Part shown: piece after piece, positions 28,063 through 36,922 of the stretch
How the letters are laid out: every line of letters begins with the position of its first letter
How positions within the stretch are numbered: the stretch's first letter is position 1
NCBI RefSeq assembly: GCF_009733815.1
Contig: NZ_WNXY01000007.1
Location: 62,001 to 126,000 of the forward strand
DNA from: Pseudactinotalea suaedae
GTDB lineage: Bacteria > Actinomycetota > Actinomycetes > Actinomycetales > Beutenbergiaceae
Direction: 5' to 3'
DNA length: 64,000 nt
Position numbers and translations under genes: made by a program
Notes under the pieces: generated by a model
Database searches by the model: none
What the model saw: only the letters and a program-made list of their open reading frames with translations
Told to the model about the DNA's origin: nothing

Positions 28063-29003
28063 CCCTCGCCCTGTCCCGCACCGCGGGCCGCCGTGCGCCC
28101 GCCGCGCCCGCCACGAAGGCACAGGCGCTGCGCAGCCAGCGGCGCGCCGCCTTCTGGTTCCTGCTGCCCGACACCCTGGGCCTGCTCGTCTTCGTCGCGA
28201 TCCCCATGCTGCTGTCGGTGCTGCTGGGGTTCTTCGCGGTCGACGGTTTCGGCAACATCTCCTTCGCCGGCGTCGACAACTACGTCCGGATGGGCAGCGA
28301 CCCCCAGTTCTGGCGCAGCGTGCAGATCACGCTCACCTACCTCGTGGTGCTGGTGCCGCTGCTCTACGTGGTCGGGCTCGCGCTGGCGCTGCTGGTGCAG
28401 CAGCGGATCCCGCTGGTCGGGCTGATCCGCAGCATGCTCTTCGTGCCCTACGTGATCAGCCTCGTCGTCGTCGCGCTCGTGTGGGAGTTCATCCTCGGGG
28501 AACGCACCGGCGTGCTGGCCCAGCTGCTCGCCGCCCTCGGGATCGAGGGCGTCTCGTTCCTCGGCGACCCGACCCTGGCACTCGGCACCGTGATCGTGGT
28601 GACCCTGTGGTTCCAGATGGGGTACTACATGATCATCTTCCTCGCCGGGCTGCAGGACATCCCCGGCGAGTACTACGAGGCCGCCCGGATCGACGGCGCG
28701 AGCGCGTGGCAGCGACTGCTGCTCATCACGATGCCGCTGCTGCGACCCACGAGCTTCTTCGTCATCGTCACCGCGACGGTCAGCGTCATCACCGGTGGTC
28801 TCGACCTCATCTTCGTGCTGACGGGCGGCGGTCCGGCCGGCTCCACGTCGCTGCTCATCTACTTCGTCTACGAGCAGGCGTTCCTGTTCGGCGACCTCGG
28901 CTACGCGGCCGCGATCGGATCGGTGCTGACCCTCGTGCTGCTCGCCTGGACCGGACTGATGTTCGCCGTCACCCGAGGAGGGCGGTTCGACCATGACAGC
29001 TGA
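28059..29003 (+). CDS. sugar ABC transporter permease (MalF-like)
   Basis: A 314-residue membrane protein with about six helices after a basic Ala/Arg-rich N-terminus. The ATPase-docking EAA loop is YYEAARIDGASAWQRLLLIT. Its ATG overlaps the binding-protein stop (ATGA), and its own end overlaps the next permease by 11 bp, so the three are translated as a block. No ATPase subunit is present locally. Confidence 0.93.
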   Translation: MTLALSRTAGRRAPAAPATKAQALRSQRRAAFWFLLPDTLGLLVFVAIPMLLSVLLGFFAVDGFGNISFAGVDNYVRMGSDPQFWRSVQITLTYLVVLVPLLYVVGLALALLVQQRIPLVGLIRSMLFVPYVISLVVVALVWEFILGERTGVLAQLLAALGIEGVSFLGDPTLALGTVIVVTLWFQMGYYMIIFLAGLQDIPGEYYEAARIDGASAWQRLLLITMPLLRPTSFFVIVTATVSVITGGLDLIFVLTGGGPAGSTSLLIYFVYEQAFLFGDLGYAAAIGSVLTLVLLAWTGLMFAVTRGGRFDHDS

Positions 29004-29847
29004 CACCGCGACCACGACCCGGTACCGCGGCGAGCGCCGCTGGACCCCGAGGAACGTGCTGCTGGTGGTGGTCGGCCTCCTGGTCGGCGCGCTCACCGTG
29101 TTCCCGCTGGTCTGGATGCTCTCCGGAGCGTTCAAGACGGTCGACGAGGTCAACGACCCGGCGTTGATCCCGGCGTCGCCGACCTGGGAGAACTTCACCT
29201 ACGTCTTCACCCAGGTGCCGTTCGCCCGGTACCTCCTCAACAGCCTCCTCGTCGCGGGCGCCGTAACGCTGATCGCGTTGTGGTTCCACTCGATGGCCGC
29301 CTACGCGCTGGCGCGGCTGCAGTTCCCGGGTCGCGAGAAGCTGTTCGCCGCGATCTTCGCGACGCTGCTGGTCTCGCTGCCCGTGGTGATGATCCCGACC
29401 TTCCTGGTGATCCGCACCCTCGGGTTGCTCGACAGCTACGCGGGCCTGATCGTGCCGGCGATCTTCAACGCGTTCGGCATCTTCCTGCTGCGGCAGTTCT
29501 ACATCTCGCTGCCACCGGAGCTTGAGGAGGCGGCGCTGGTGGACGGCGCCAGCTACTGGCGCATCTACCGCAGCATCATCGTGCCGTTGTCACGCCCGAT
29601 CCTGGCCGCGCTCGCGGTGTTCTTCTTCCTCGCGAACTGGAACGCCTTCGTGTGGCCGCTGACCATCACCTCCGACCCGGACCTGCGGGTGGTGCAGCTC
29701 GGCATCGCCCTGTTCCAGCAGCAGTACGCCTCCGACTGGAACTACGTGCTGGCCGCCTCGACGGTCGCCGCGCTGCCGACGCTGCTGGTGTTCTTCTTCT
29801 TCCAGCGCCAGATCGTCGAGTCGATCAAGAGCGCCGGGTTCAAGTGA
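28993..29847 (+). CDS. carbohydrate ABC transporter permease (MalG-like)
   Basis: A 284-residue membrane protein of the MalG class. EAA loop: LEEAALVDGASYWRIYRSI. About six hydrophobic helices, with the first at VLLVVVGLLVGALTVFPLVW. It overlaps the preceding permease gene by 11 bp and is the last gene of the GH172 operon. It runs convergently to ilvD with a 33-bp gap that shows no obvious terminator. Confidence 0.93.
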   Translation: MTADTATTTRYRGERRWTPRNVLLVVVGLLVGALTVFPLVWMLSGAFKTVDEVNDPALIPASPTWENFTYVFTQVPFARYLLNSLLVAGAVTLIALWFHSMAAYALARLQFPGREKLFAAIFATLLVSLPVVMIPTFLVIRTLGLLDSYAGLIVPAIFNAFGIFLLRQFYISLPPELEEAALVDGASYWRIYRSIIVPLSRPILAALAVFFFLANWNAFVWPLTITSDPDLRVVQLGIALFQQQYASDWNYVLAASTVAALPTLLVFFFFQRQIVESIKSAGFK

Positions 29848-29880
29848 GGTGACGGTGGCGGGAGCCGCTGCGCGGTCCGC

Positions 29881-31590
29881 TCAGATCAGCACCGCACCCG
29901 TCGAGGCCGACTGCACCAGCTTGGTGTACTTCGCGAGCACGCCGCGCGTGTAGACCGGAGGCAGCGGCTGCCACCCGGCCCTGCGGCGCTCCAGCTCCTC
30001 GGGCTCGACCAGCAGGTCCAGGGTCTTGTTCGCGACGTCGAGAACGATCCGGTCGCCGTCCTCGATGAACGCGATCGGGCCGCCGTCGACCGCCTCCGGC
30101 GCGACGTGACCCACGCACAGGCCGGTGGTGCCGCCGGAGAACCTGCCGTCGGTCATCAGCAGCACCGTCTTGCCCAGCCCCGCGCCCTTGATGGCACCGG
30201 TGATCGCGAGCATCTCCCGCATGCCAGGCCCACCCTTGGGCCCCTCGTACCGGATCACGACGACGTCGCCGTCGGTGATCGTGCCGTTCTCGAGAGCGTC
30301 CATCGCGGCACGCTCCCGGTCGAACACCCGCGCGGTGCCCATGAACGTCGTCGAGTCGAACCCCGCGGACTTCACGACCGCGCCGTCGGGCGCCAACGAC
30401 CCGTGCAGGATCGTGATGCCGCCGGTGGGATGGATCGGGTTCTCCATGGCGCGCAGGATCTTGCCGTCAGGGTCCGGCGGTGCGATGTCGGCGAGGTTCT
30501 CCGCGAGCGTCTTGCCCGTCACGGTCAGGCAGTCGCCGTGCATGAGGCCGGCGTCGAGCAGCGCTCTCATGATGACCGGCACGCCCCCGATCCGGTCGAC
30601 GTCGTTCATCACGTAGGCGCCGAACGGCTTCAGGTCGCCCAGGTGGGGCACCTTGTCGGCCACGCGGGAGAAGTCGTCGAGGGTGAGCTCCACCTCCGCC
30701 TCGTGCGCGATCGCCAGCAGGTGCAGGACGGCGTTCGTCGAGCCGCCGAACGCCATCACCACCGCGATCGCGTTCTCGAAGGCCTCCTTCGTCATGATGT
30801 CCCTCGCGGTGATGCCGCGCCGCAGCATCTCGACGACGGCCTCGCCCGAGCGGTGCGCGAACGTGTCGCGGCGTCGGTCGGCCGACGGCGGTGCCGCGGA
30901 CCCCGGGATCGACATCCCGATCGCCTCCGCCACCGAGGCCATCGTGTTCGCGGTGTACATGCCGCCGCACGCGCCCTCGCCCGGGCAGATCGCGCGCTCG
31001 ATCGCGTCGACGTCTTCCCGGCTCATCAGGCCCCGCGCGCAGGCCCCGACAGCCTCGAAGGCGTCGATGATCGTCACGTCCTTCTCGGTTCCGTCGCTGA
31101 GCTTGACCCAGCCGGGCATGATCGAGCCCGCGTAGAGGAACACCGAGGCCAGGTCCAGCCGCGCCGCGGCCATCAGCATCCCCGGGAGCGACTTGTCGCA
31201 GCCCGCCAGCAGCACCGACCCGTCGAGCCGTTCCGCTTGCATGACGGTCTCCACCGAGTCCGCGATCACGTCACGCGACACCAGCGAGAAGTGCATCCCC
31301 TCGTGACCCATCGAGATGCCGTCCGAGACCGAGATCGTGCCGAACTCCAACGGATACCCACCGGCCGCGTGCACACCCTGCTTGACCGCCTGCGCGAGCC
31401 GGTCGAGCGAGAGGTTGCACGGCGTGATCTCGTTCCAGGAGCTGGCGACCCCGATCTGCGGCTTGGCGAAGTCCTCGTCCCCCATGCCGACGGCGCGGAG
31501 CATCCCTCGCGAGGCCGTGGCCTCGAGCCCGTCGGTCACCACCCTGCTGCGGGGCTTGATGTCGGGCGTCGGATCATCGGTGATCGGCAT
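29881..31590 (-). CDS. ilvD: dihydroxy-acid dehydratase
   Basis: A 569-residue Fe-S enzyme dehydrating 2,3-dihydroxy-3-methylbutanoate/pentanoate to the oxo acids for valine, leucine and isoleucine. Cluster cysteines are visible in [17 protein letters not shown] and [14 protein letters not shown]. The motif [19 protein letters not shown] carries the conserved catalytic Ser. I chose ATG 31590, not the longer open frame, because a TAGACT -10 lies 7 nt upstream and the family sequence begins here. It stands alone, away from ilvBNC, with no attenuator. Confidence 0.97.
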   Translation of the reverse strand: MPITDDPTPDIKPRSRVVTDGLEATASRGMLRAVGMGDEDFAKPQIGVASSWNEITPCNLSLDRLAQAVKQGVHAAGGYPLEFGTISVSDGISMGHEGMHFSLVSRDVIADSVETVMQAERLDGSVLLAGCDKSLPGMLMAAARLDLASVFLYAGSIMPGWVKLSDGTEKDVTIIDAFEAVGACARGLMSREDVDAIERAICPGEGACGGMYTANTMASVAEAIGMSIPGSAAPPSADRRRDTFAHRSGEAVVEMLRRGITARDIMTKEAFENAIAVVMAFGGSTNAVLHLLAIAHEAEVELTLDDFSRVADKVPHLGDLKPFGAYVMNDVDRIGGVPVIMRALLDAGLMHGDCLTVTGKTLAENLADIAPPDPDGKILRAMENPIHPTGGITILHGSLAPDGAVVKSAGFDSTTFMGTARVFDRERAAMDALENGTITDGDVVVIRYEGPKGGPGMREMLAITGAIKGAGLGKTVLLMTDGRFSGGTTGLCVGHVAPEAVDGGPIAFIEDGDRIVLDVANKTLDLLVEPEELERRRAGWQPLPPVYTRGVLAKYTKLVQSASTGAVLI

Positions 31591-31597
31591 GCTGGCG

Positions 31598-31603
31598 AGT
31601 CTA
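31598..31603 (-). promoter_or_regulatory. -10 element TAGACT, leaderless promoter of ilvD
   Basis: The 16-nt string from this hexamer through the ATG differs from that of gatC (52816-52831) at one base only. Confidence 0.65.
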
Positions 31604-31789
31604 GGACCGCTCCGGGGAGGGAATGCGCCCCCCGGCCGCGACGGCGGGCATCCCTGTGACGCAGGCGACACCGCGAGCGGCGGCATCATCCGAGCATCCG
31701 GGACCTCGGACCCAACACAGGCGGCCCGAGCGGGGGAAGACTTGGTCATGCAAGCCCGCCCGCAAGACCAGCTCCTACAGGAGGCACCC

Positions 31790-32329
31790 GTGTCCCGCTC
31801 CACCGTCAACACCTCTCTTGCCAAGACCGCCGGCCTCGCCGCCCTGGTCGCCGGCCTGATCTTCGCCATCGCCGGCATCGCCGTCTGGATCCTGGTGAGC
31901 ACGCAGCTCCAGGCCCAGAAGATCACGGTCGGCGAGGACGCCGGCGAGGCGGTCCCGGCCTTGTCGTGGACCACCGGCCGCACGGTCGCCGACCCCTTCA
32001 CCGCGTACGCGCAGGCCGAGATCATCGACATGCACGCCTCCGCCGCCGCGGAGGGCTACACCTACGCCGAGCTCGGCACCCTGGTCCGGGAGGCCGAGGA
32101 GTCGGGCGACGAGGAGCGCGCCGGTGAGCTGCAGGAGATGCGCACCACCGTCATGAACGCCTCGTTCCTGCGGGCGTCGCTGTTCACCTCAGTCGTCTCC
32201 TACGGCGTCGCCGCCATGGCCATCGTCCTCGGTGTCCTGCTCGTCCTGGGCGGGCTGGGGCTGCGGCAGGTCGCCGCTGCGGTGGGCACCACGGCTCGGC
32301 GCACCGAGAAGGAGACCGATCTCGACTGA
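31790..32329 (+). CDS. small membrane protein with two helices
   Basis: A 179-residue protein of unknown function. A first transmembrane helix (about residues 10-38, [21 protein letters not shown]) is followed by a ~85-residue hydrophilic, probably extracytoplasmic segment. It then has a second helix ([24 protein letters not shown]) and a short polar tail. The GTG at 31790 has an AGGAGG site. A strong hairpin follows 17 nt after the stop, so it is monocistronic. Similar two-helix proteins with a loop are widespread in Micrococcales, often misnamed after LigA dioxygenase. Nothing supports that name here. Confidence 0.75.
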   Translation: MSRSTVNTSLAKTAGLAALVAGLIFAIAGIAVWILVSTQLQAQKITVGEDAGEAVPALSWTTGRTVADPFTAYAQAEIIDMHASAAAEGYTYAELGTLVREAEESGDEERAGELQEMRTTVMNASFLRASLFTSVVSYGVAAMAIVLGVLLVLGGLGLRQVAAAVGTTARRTEKETDLD

Positions 32330-32346
32330 CCCCGCGTCGAGATCGC

Positions 32347-32378
32347 ACGGCCGGCCACCAACGCAGGTGGCCGGCCGT
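32347..32378 (+). terminator. terminator hairpin after the two-helix membrane protein gene
   Basis: A 13-bp perfect stem (arms 32347-32359 and 32366-32378) with a 6-nt loop lies between this gene and the hydrolase promoter. Confidence 0.7.
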
Positions 32379-32389
32379 TCCCGTGCGCC

Positions 32390-32395
32390 TAGCCT
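32390..32395 (+). promoter_or_regulatory. -10 element TAGCCT, leaderless promoter of the alpha/beta hydrolase gene
   Basis: TAGCCT ends 6 nt before GTG 32402. Confidence 0.65.
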
Positions 32396-32401
32396 GGGCA
32401 G

Positions 32402-32995
32402 GTGGAGATCGAGACGCCGCACGGACCCGCCGCTGCCGAGGTGACCACCGGCACGCGGGGAGCGCTCGTGCTCGGTCACGGGGCGGGTGGCGGCACGCAT
32501 GCGCCCGACCTGCGCGCCGCCGGTGCGGTCGCCCAGGCGCTCGGCTGGACGGTCGCCTACGTCGACCAGCCCTACCGCGTCGCCGGTCGCCGCGCACCCG
32601 CACCTGCCGCGCAGCTGGACGCCGCCTGGCTGGCCGTGCTCGCCGCGCTGCGCGAGGCGGAGGTGATCGGGGCGGGGCCCTTGGTGGTCGGCGGCCGGTC
32701 CTCCGGTGCCCGGGTCGCGTGTCGGACGGCCGACGACGGCGGCGCGAGCGGTGTCCTGTGCCTCGCCTTCCCGTTGCACCCGCCCGGCAAGGCGGACGAC
32801 CCGAGCAGGTCACGGTTGCCCGAGCTCGAGGGCGTCGAGGTGCCGGTCCTCGTGGTGCAGGGCGAGGCCGACCCGTTCGGGATGCCGCCGCCGTGTCCGG
32901 ACCGGACGGTGGTCCGGCTGCGGGGCAACCACTCGCTCCGCTCCGACATGCCAGGCCTGCGCTCCGCCGTCGAGACCTGGCTGGGCGGGTTCTGA
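32402..32995 (+). CDS. alpha/beta hydrolase family protein (KANL3/Tex30-like)
   Basis: A 197-residue single-domain hydrolase. GHGAGGG near residue 30 matches the oxyanion-loop region of the Tex30-like group, the nucleophile elbow is GGRSSGARVA (Ser about 101), and the late Asp/His pair is in QGEADPFG and GNHSLRSD. It is cytoplasmic. Its substrate (ester, lactone or peptide) cannot be predicted. The GTG start is set by the leaderless -10. It converges on the DUF4097 gene across a repeat array that begins 14 bp after its stop. Confidence 0.85.
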   Translation: MEIETPHGPAAAEVTTGTRGALVLGHGAGGGTHAPDLRAAGAVAQALGWTVAYVDQPYRVAGRRAPAPAAQLDAAWLAVLAALREAEVIGAGPLVVGGRSSGARVACRTADDGGASGVLCLAFPLHPPGKADDPSRSRLPELEGVEVPVLVVQGEADPFGMPPPCPDRTVVRLRGNHSLRSDMPGLRSAVETWLGGF

Positions 32996-33008
32996 CCCGC
33001 CCAACCCA

Positions 33009-33120
33009 GCTTTCAACACGATTCCGTTCACCCACCAGGTCGGTGGACGGAATCGTGTTGAAACCAGGGGGTGGACGGAATCGTGTTGAAACCAGGGGGT
33101 GGACGGAATCGTGTTGAAAG
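33009..33120. repeat. repeat array A: one inverted and three direct copies of a ~24-bp unit, 28-bp period
   Basis: Direct units GGTGGACGGAATCGTGTTGA (plus AAACC/AAAG) begin at 33042, 33070 and 33098, exactly 28 bp apart. They are joined by short AGGG-type linkers. An inverted copy with a small insertion lies at 33009-33036. Any direct unit can pair with the inverted one to make a long hairpin. The array fills the whole junction between two convergent genes, and its last unit ends just before the TAG of the DUF4097 gene. Confidence 0.85.
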
Positions 33121-33951
33121 CTAGGCGCGCTGCACCCGGATGTCGCCGCTGACGGTGCGGAGGCGGACGACGACACCGTTCTCCTCCTCGCCCGGCTCGT
33201 CGCCGGCCTCGAGGTCGGAGGAGACCCGACCGGAGATCGAGCTGCAGTCGAGCAGGGCGGCGGTCCCGCGGGCGATCCCGACCACCACGTCGCCGGAGGC
33301 GGCCTTCGCGCCGACCTCGCCGTGCTGGATGCTCCTGACCACGAGGTCGCCGGACCCGCTCGCGAGCTGGACCCTGCCCGCGGCGGCCCCGACCGTCGCG
33401 TCGCCCGAGCCGGTGGAGACCGAGACGTCGGTCGCGTGATCGACGAGGACGTCGCCCGAGCCGCTCCGGAGCTCGGAGCGTCCGTGCGAGCGGCCGAGCC
33501 GGATATCGCCGGAGCCGCTGGTGATGACGGCACGCCCGGTCTCGCCGAGGCTGATGTCCCCGGACCCGCCGACGAGGCGCGCATCCTCGGCGGCCTCCAG
33601 GCTGACGTCACCGGAACCGCTCCTGATGTCCGCGGTGGCCAGCGGGCCCTGGGCACGGACGTCACCGGAACCGGTCTCGACGTCGATCGCGCTGCCGGTC
33701 GGCAGCGTCACCGTGACGAGCACCGAGCCGCGGCTGCCGAACAGCCCGCCGGTCGACTTGGGCACGGCGACCTCGAGCCGCCCGTGGGCCAGCTCGACCC
33801 GGGTGGCGGCCGCGAGGTCGTCACCGCCGCGGCGGGGCTCGACGTCGACCACGATCAGCGGAGCGGACTCGCTCGCGATCACGGTCAGGTCGCTCGCCCG
33901 CATCTTGGCGGCGAGCGTCACCGGGGCCGTGGTCTCGAACTCGTACCTCAC
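33121..33951 (-). CDS. DUF4097 beta-strand repeat protein
   Basis: A 276-residue protein with a DUF4097-type beta-solenoid. About eight repeats of ~20 residues each centre on (S/T/G)GSGD(V/I/L), beginning near residue 85 (TGSGDV, SGSGDV, GGSGDI and so on) and degenerating towards the C-terminus. There is no signal peptide or transmembrane helix, so it seems cytoplasmic, unlike many adhesin-like family members. The GTG start overlaps the stop of the 48-residue ORF upstream (GTGA). It is the third gene of the operon led by a ribbon-helix-helix protein. Function unknown. Confidence 0.85.
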   Translation of the reverse strand: MRYEFETTAPVTLAAKMRASDLTVIASESAPLIVVDVEPRRGGDDLAAATRVELAHGRLEVAVPKSTGGLFGSRGSVLVTVTLPTGSAIDVETGSGDVRAQGPLATADIRSGSGDVSLEAAEDARLVGGSGDISLGETGRAVITSGSGDIRLGRSHGRSELRSGSGDVLVDHATDVSVSTGSGDATVGAAAGRVQLASGSGDLVVRSIQHGEVGAKAASGDVVVGIARGTAALLDCSSISGRVSSDLEAGDEPGEEENGVVVRLRTVSGDIRVQRA

Positions 33952-34094
33952 AGCTGCCCTCCGCGGTTGTTGGCCGGGCGGAACGTGGTGCTGAGGGCAC
34001 GACGACCACGCGGCTTGGTCATCCGGGCGATCTGGTCGTCGAGCGGGGAACTCATGCGCTGGGCGAGGATCGCCTCGTTCGCGGTGCTGTACAT
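33948..34094 (-). CDS. 48-residue basic protein of unknown function
   Basis: A small ORF with an AAGGAG site before ATG 34094. It overlaps the DUF4097 start by 4 bp and lies 34 bp after the RHH gene, so it is embedded in that operon. The N-terminal half (MYSTANEAILAQRMSSPLDD) looks helical and the C-terminal half is basic (TKPRGRRALSTTFRP). No family recognised. Position and ribosome site are the evidence that it is translated. Confidence 0.6.
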   Translation of the reverse strand: MYSTANEAILAQRMSSPLDDQIARMTKPRGRRALSTTFRPANNRGGQL

Positions 34095-34128
34095 GGCGTG
34101 CTCCTTCGAGAGTGTCAGGTGGGGATGG

Positions 34129-34665
34129 TCAGCGGACCCAGCCGGTCATCGAGCGCCCGATGCGCACGCGACCGCCGGGGGTGGTGATGTCGATGCCCGA
34201 CTGGGGCGTGAGCGCCTGCTGGATGGCGCGGACGAGCCAGGTGTTCACGGAGACGCCCTCGGCGGCCGCGGCCTCGTCGACCTGGCTCTTGAGGTAGTCC
34301 GGCAGCCGGAGCGAGATGCGTGACATGCCGCCGTCGTCGTCGACCGGGGGCTGCGGCGGTGCCGGCGGCGCCGGGGGCTCGGGCGGTGTGCCGAACGGGG
34401 TCGTCGGCCCCTCGTGGGAGACGCTGGCGCGGTCGACGACGATCTCCGGGTTGCCGCCCCGGAGGCGGACGTCGATGACGTCACCATCCAGGCGGGCCGT
34501 CACCTCGGCGGCGACGTCGGAGGCCATCTCCATGAAGGTGAGCCGGATCGCCGGCTCCATGCCCTGGGCGAGACGCTCAGCGGCCTCGCGGACCTCGGGG
34601 CTCGAGGTCTGCGCACTGGTGACGAGAGCCGAGTTGAGGCTCGAGACGTACGGGGTGAGATCCAT
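34129..34665 (-). CDS. ribbon-helix-helix (HicB/Arc-type) DNA-binding protein
   Basis: A 178-residue protein. Residues ~1-85 form an unrecognised helical plus beta module, then comes a Pro-rich linker (PPEPPAPPAPPQPP). A ribbon-helix-helix domain follows at about 112-150 (MSRISLRLPDYLKSQVDEAA, then GVSVNTWLVRAIQQAL). The C-terminus ends in a short basic tail. RHH proteins bind DNA as dimers, often to repeated boxes and often to their own promoter. Four boxes at 11-bp phase lie just upstream. No toxin gene is adjacent, so I see no toxin-antitoxin pair, only the small ORF and the DUF4097 gene. Confidence 0.85.
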   Translation of the reverse strand: MDLTPYVSSLNSALVTSAQTSSPEVREAAERLAQGMEPAIRLTFMEMASDVAAEVTARLDGDVIDVRLRGGNPEIVVDRASVSHEGPTTPFGTPPEPPAPPAPPQPPVDDDGGMSRISLRLPDYLKSQVDEAAAAEGVSVNTWLVRAIQQALTPQSGIDITTPGGRVRIGRSMTGWVR

Positions 34666-34671
34666 GACGCC

Positions 34672-34727
34672 ATCTTGACATCACTATGACGTCACTGTCA
34701 ACACTGTGCGACATCATTCTGATGTCA
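34672..34727 (-). promoter_or_regulatory. RHH-gene promoter and phased operator boxes (TGAYRTCA)
   Basis: Eight-base boxes TGACATCA (34676), TGACGTCA (34687), CGACATCA (34709) and TGATGTCA (34720) lie on an 11-bp grid with one degenerate position at 34698. A CAAGAT -10 (34672-34677), 6 nt before ATG 34665, overlaps the first box. This suggests autorepression by the RHH protein. Confidence 0.6.
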
Positions 34728-34766
34728 GTCCGACGCCAGCGCGGCGTCACACTGGCGTCACGCGCC

Positions 34767-35579
34767 TCACCACAGGTCCGCATGACGGTTGACGTCCTTG
34801 TACAGCAGGTACCGGAACGGCCCAGGACCGCCCGCGTAGCAGGCCTGAGGGCAGAAGGCGCGCAGCCACAGGAAGTCCCCCGCCTGCACCTCCACCCAGT
34901 CGGTGTTCAGCAGGTAGACCGCCTTGCCCTCGAGCACGTAGATCCCGTGCTCCATGACGTGGGTCTCGGGGAAGGTGATCGCTCCCCCGGGCTGGAACGT
35001 GACGATGTTGACGTGCATGTCGTGGCGGATCTCGGCCGGGTCGACGAACCGCTGGGTGGCCCAGGCGCCGTTCGTCCCGGGCATCTCGACGGCGTCGACC
35101 TCGCGCTCGTGGGTGACGAACGAGGTCGGCGCCTCGATCCCCTCGACCACCTGGTAGGCCTTGCGGATCCACTGGAACGTGGCCGTGGCGGCCGAGGGAT
35201 TGCGGATCGTCCACGACGCACCCGGCGCGAGGTACACATAGCTCCCGGGCACCAGGGCATGCCGCGAGCCGAACAGCTCCAGCGAGATCTCGCCGTCGAG
35301 CACGAACAGGACCCCCTCGGCGCGGCGGTCGCTCTCGGGCCGGTTGCTGCCACCGCCCGGTGACACCGCGACGACGTACTGCGAGAACGTCTCCGCGAAC
35401 CCGGTGAGCGGGCGAGCGAGCACCCAGAGCCGGGTCGCGTCCCAGTGCGGCAGCAGGCTCGCCGTGATGTCGCTCATCGTGCGCCCGGGCAGCACCGCGT
35501 AGGCCTCGGTGAAGACCGCACGGTCGGTGGTCAGCACGGTCTGGGGCGGCAAGCCGCCGCGCGGGACGTGGTAGCTCAT
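34767..35579 (-). CDS. allE: (S)-ureidoglycine aminohydrolase
   Basis: A 270-residue bicupin that converts (S)-ureidoglycine, from allantoate, to (S)-ureidoglycolate and ammonia. The two cupin barrels are seen in [16 protein letters not shown] through [12 protein letters not shown], and in the second half [14 protein letters not shown], the metal-binding [12 protein letters not shown] and AGDFLWL, ending in [13 protein letters not shown]. The ATG overlaps the allB stop. It is the last of five overlapping genes led by malic enzyme. The enzyme supplying its substrate (allantoate amidohydrolase) is not in the window. Confidence 0.93.
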   Translation of the reverse strand: MSYHVPRGGLPPQTVLTTDRAVFTEAYAVLPGRTMSDITASLLPHWDATRLWVLARPLTGFAETFSQYVVAVSPGGGSNRPESDRRAEGVLFVLDGEISLELFGSRHALVPGSYVYLAPGASWTIRNPSAATATFQWIRKAYQVVEGIEAPTSFVTHEREVDAVEMPGTNGAWATQRFVDPAEIRHDMHVNIVTFQPGGAITFPETHVMEHGIYVLEGKAVYLLNTDWVEVQAGDFLWLRAFCPQACYAGGPGPFRYLLYKDVNRHADLW

Positions 35580-36922
35580 GACGCACCTCTCCAGATCAGC
35601 CGGCCTGCCGGTCGGTCGAACGCGACGTCGATCTCGACGCCCGCCAGCACCGTGCGCCGCACCACGCCCCACAGCGTGGCGCCCGCGTAGGGCGTGATCG
35701 CGTTGCGGTGCTCGAGCGCCGCCGGGTCGACCACGAACGCCTCGTCGGGCGCGAGCACCACGAGATCGGCGTCGCGCCCGACGGCGATGGCGCCCTTGGC
35801 TCCCAGCCCCACCAGAGCGGCCGGCGCGGTCGACATCCATCGCACCACCTCGGCGAGGTCGATGCCCCTCTCGCGGGCCGCGGTCCACACGATCGACAGC
35901 CCGAGCTGCAGGGAGGCCACACCGCCCCACGCCGTCCCGAAGTCGCCGGTCTCGAGGTTCTTGAGATCGATCGTCGAGGGTGAGTGGTCGCTGACGACGC
36001 AGTCGATCGTGCCGTCCTGCAACCCCTGCCACAGCAGCTCCCGGTTGCTCGCCTCACGGATCGGCGGGCAGCACTTGAAGGCGGTCGCGCCGTCCGGGAC
36101 GTCCTCGGCCGCGAGCGCGAGGTAGTGCGGGCAGGTCTCGACCGTGATCCGGACGCCGTCGCGCCTGGCGGAGGCGATCATCGGCAACGCCTCCGCGGAG
36201 GACAGGTGCAGCACGTGCACGCGCGCACCCGTCCGTCGCGCACGCTCGATCACCTCCGCGATCGCACGGTTCTCGGCGGCGCGGGGTCGGGAGCGGAGGA
36301 ACCCGTCGTAACCGGCCCCCGCGGCGGGCGGTGCCTGGTCGATGGCCTCGGCGTCCTCGGCGTGCACCACCATGAGCGCGTCGTAGCCGGCGAGCTCGCG
36401 GAGGGCATGCTCGAGGCCGTCACCGTCCAGGTGACCGAACTCCTCGACGCCGGAATGGAGCAGGAAGCACTTGAAGCCCATCACACCGGCGTCGTGCAGG
36501 CTGCGCAGCTCGCCGAGGCTCTCGGGGGTGGCACCACCCCAGAACCCGACGTCGACGTGCCGCTTGCCCTCGGTCGCCGCGACCTTCTCCCGCAGGGCCG
36601 CCACCGAGACCGTGGGCGGGATCGAGTTGAGAGGCATGTCGACGAGCGTGGTGACGCCGCCGCGCGCGGCGGCCCGGGTGGCGGTCTCGAAGCCCTCCCA
36701 GTCGGTGCGTCCGGGTTCGTTGACGTGCACATGGGTGTCGACGAGGCCGGGGAGCAGCACCTCGTCGGCGGCGAGCTCGACCACCCGGTCCCCCGCGAGC
36801 GCGGTACCGAGCGGCGCGATCACCTCGATCCTGCCGGCTCGAGCACCGACCTCGCACGGCTGGAACCGGTCACCCGTCAGGACCCGCTCGCCGCGCACCA
36901 CGAGGTCGAGGCGGTCGGTCAT
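35576..36922 (-). CDS. allB: allantoinase
   Basis: A 448-residue amidohydrolase opening the allantoin ring to allantoate. The metal-binding HxH is in [16 protein letters not shown], the carboxylated Lys region in [10 protein letters not shown], further His ligands in MVHAEDAE and HVLHLSSAE, and the late Asp in VSDHSPS. The sequence and length match AllB rather than dihydroorotase or hydantoinase. I chose ATG 36922, which overlaps the glycerate kinase stop (ATGA). The open frame runs on upstream but overlaps the kinase gene in another frame. Confidence 0.94.
   Translation of the reverse strand: MTDRLDLVVRGERVLTGDRFQPCEVGARAGRIEVIAPLGTALAGDRVVELAADEVLLPGLVDTHVHVNEPGRTDWEGFETATRAAARGGVTTLVDMPLNSIPPTVSVAALREKVAATEGKRHVDVGFWGGATPESLGELRSLHDAGVMGFKCFLLHSGVEEFGHLDGDGLEHALRELAGYDALMVVHAEDAEAIDQAPPAAGAGYDGFLRSRPRAAENRAIAEVIERARRTGARVHVLHLSSAEALPMIASARRDGVRITVETCPHYLALAAEDVPDGATAFKCCPPIREASNRELLWQGLQDGTIDCVVSDHSPSTIDLKNLETGDFGTAWGGVASLQLGLSIVWTAARERGIDLAEVVRWMSTAPAALVGLGAKGAIAVGRDADLVVLAPDEAFVVDPAALEHRNAITPYAGATLWGVVRRTVLAGVEIDVAFDRPAGRLIWRGAS

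Noticed and set aside
31316-32329. LigA-type aromatic ring-opening dioxygenase
   Set aside because: Only the part from 31790 looks like a protein. It is a two-helix membrane protein with no dioxygenase features.
33009-33120. Possible CRISPR array in the 28-bp-period repeats
   Set aside because: Linkers are only about 4-7 nt and nearly identical, one copy is inverted, and no cas genes are in the window.
34129-34665. Toxin-antitoxin module
   Set aside because: The RHH domain resembles HicB/Arc antitoxins, but no HicA, ParE, RelE or PIN-like partner is adjacent. The following genes are a 48-residue ORF and a DUF4097 protein.
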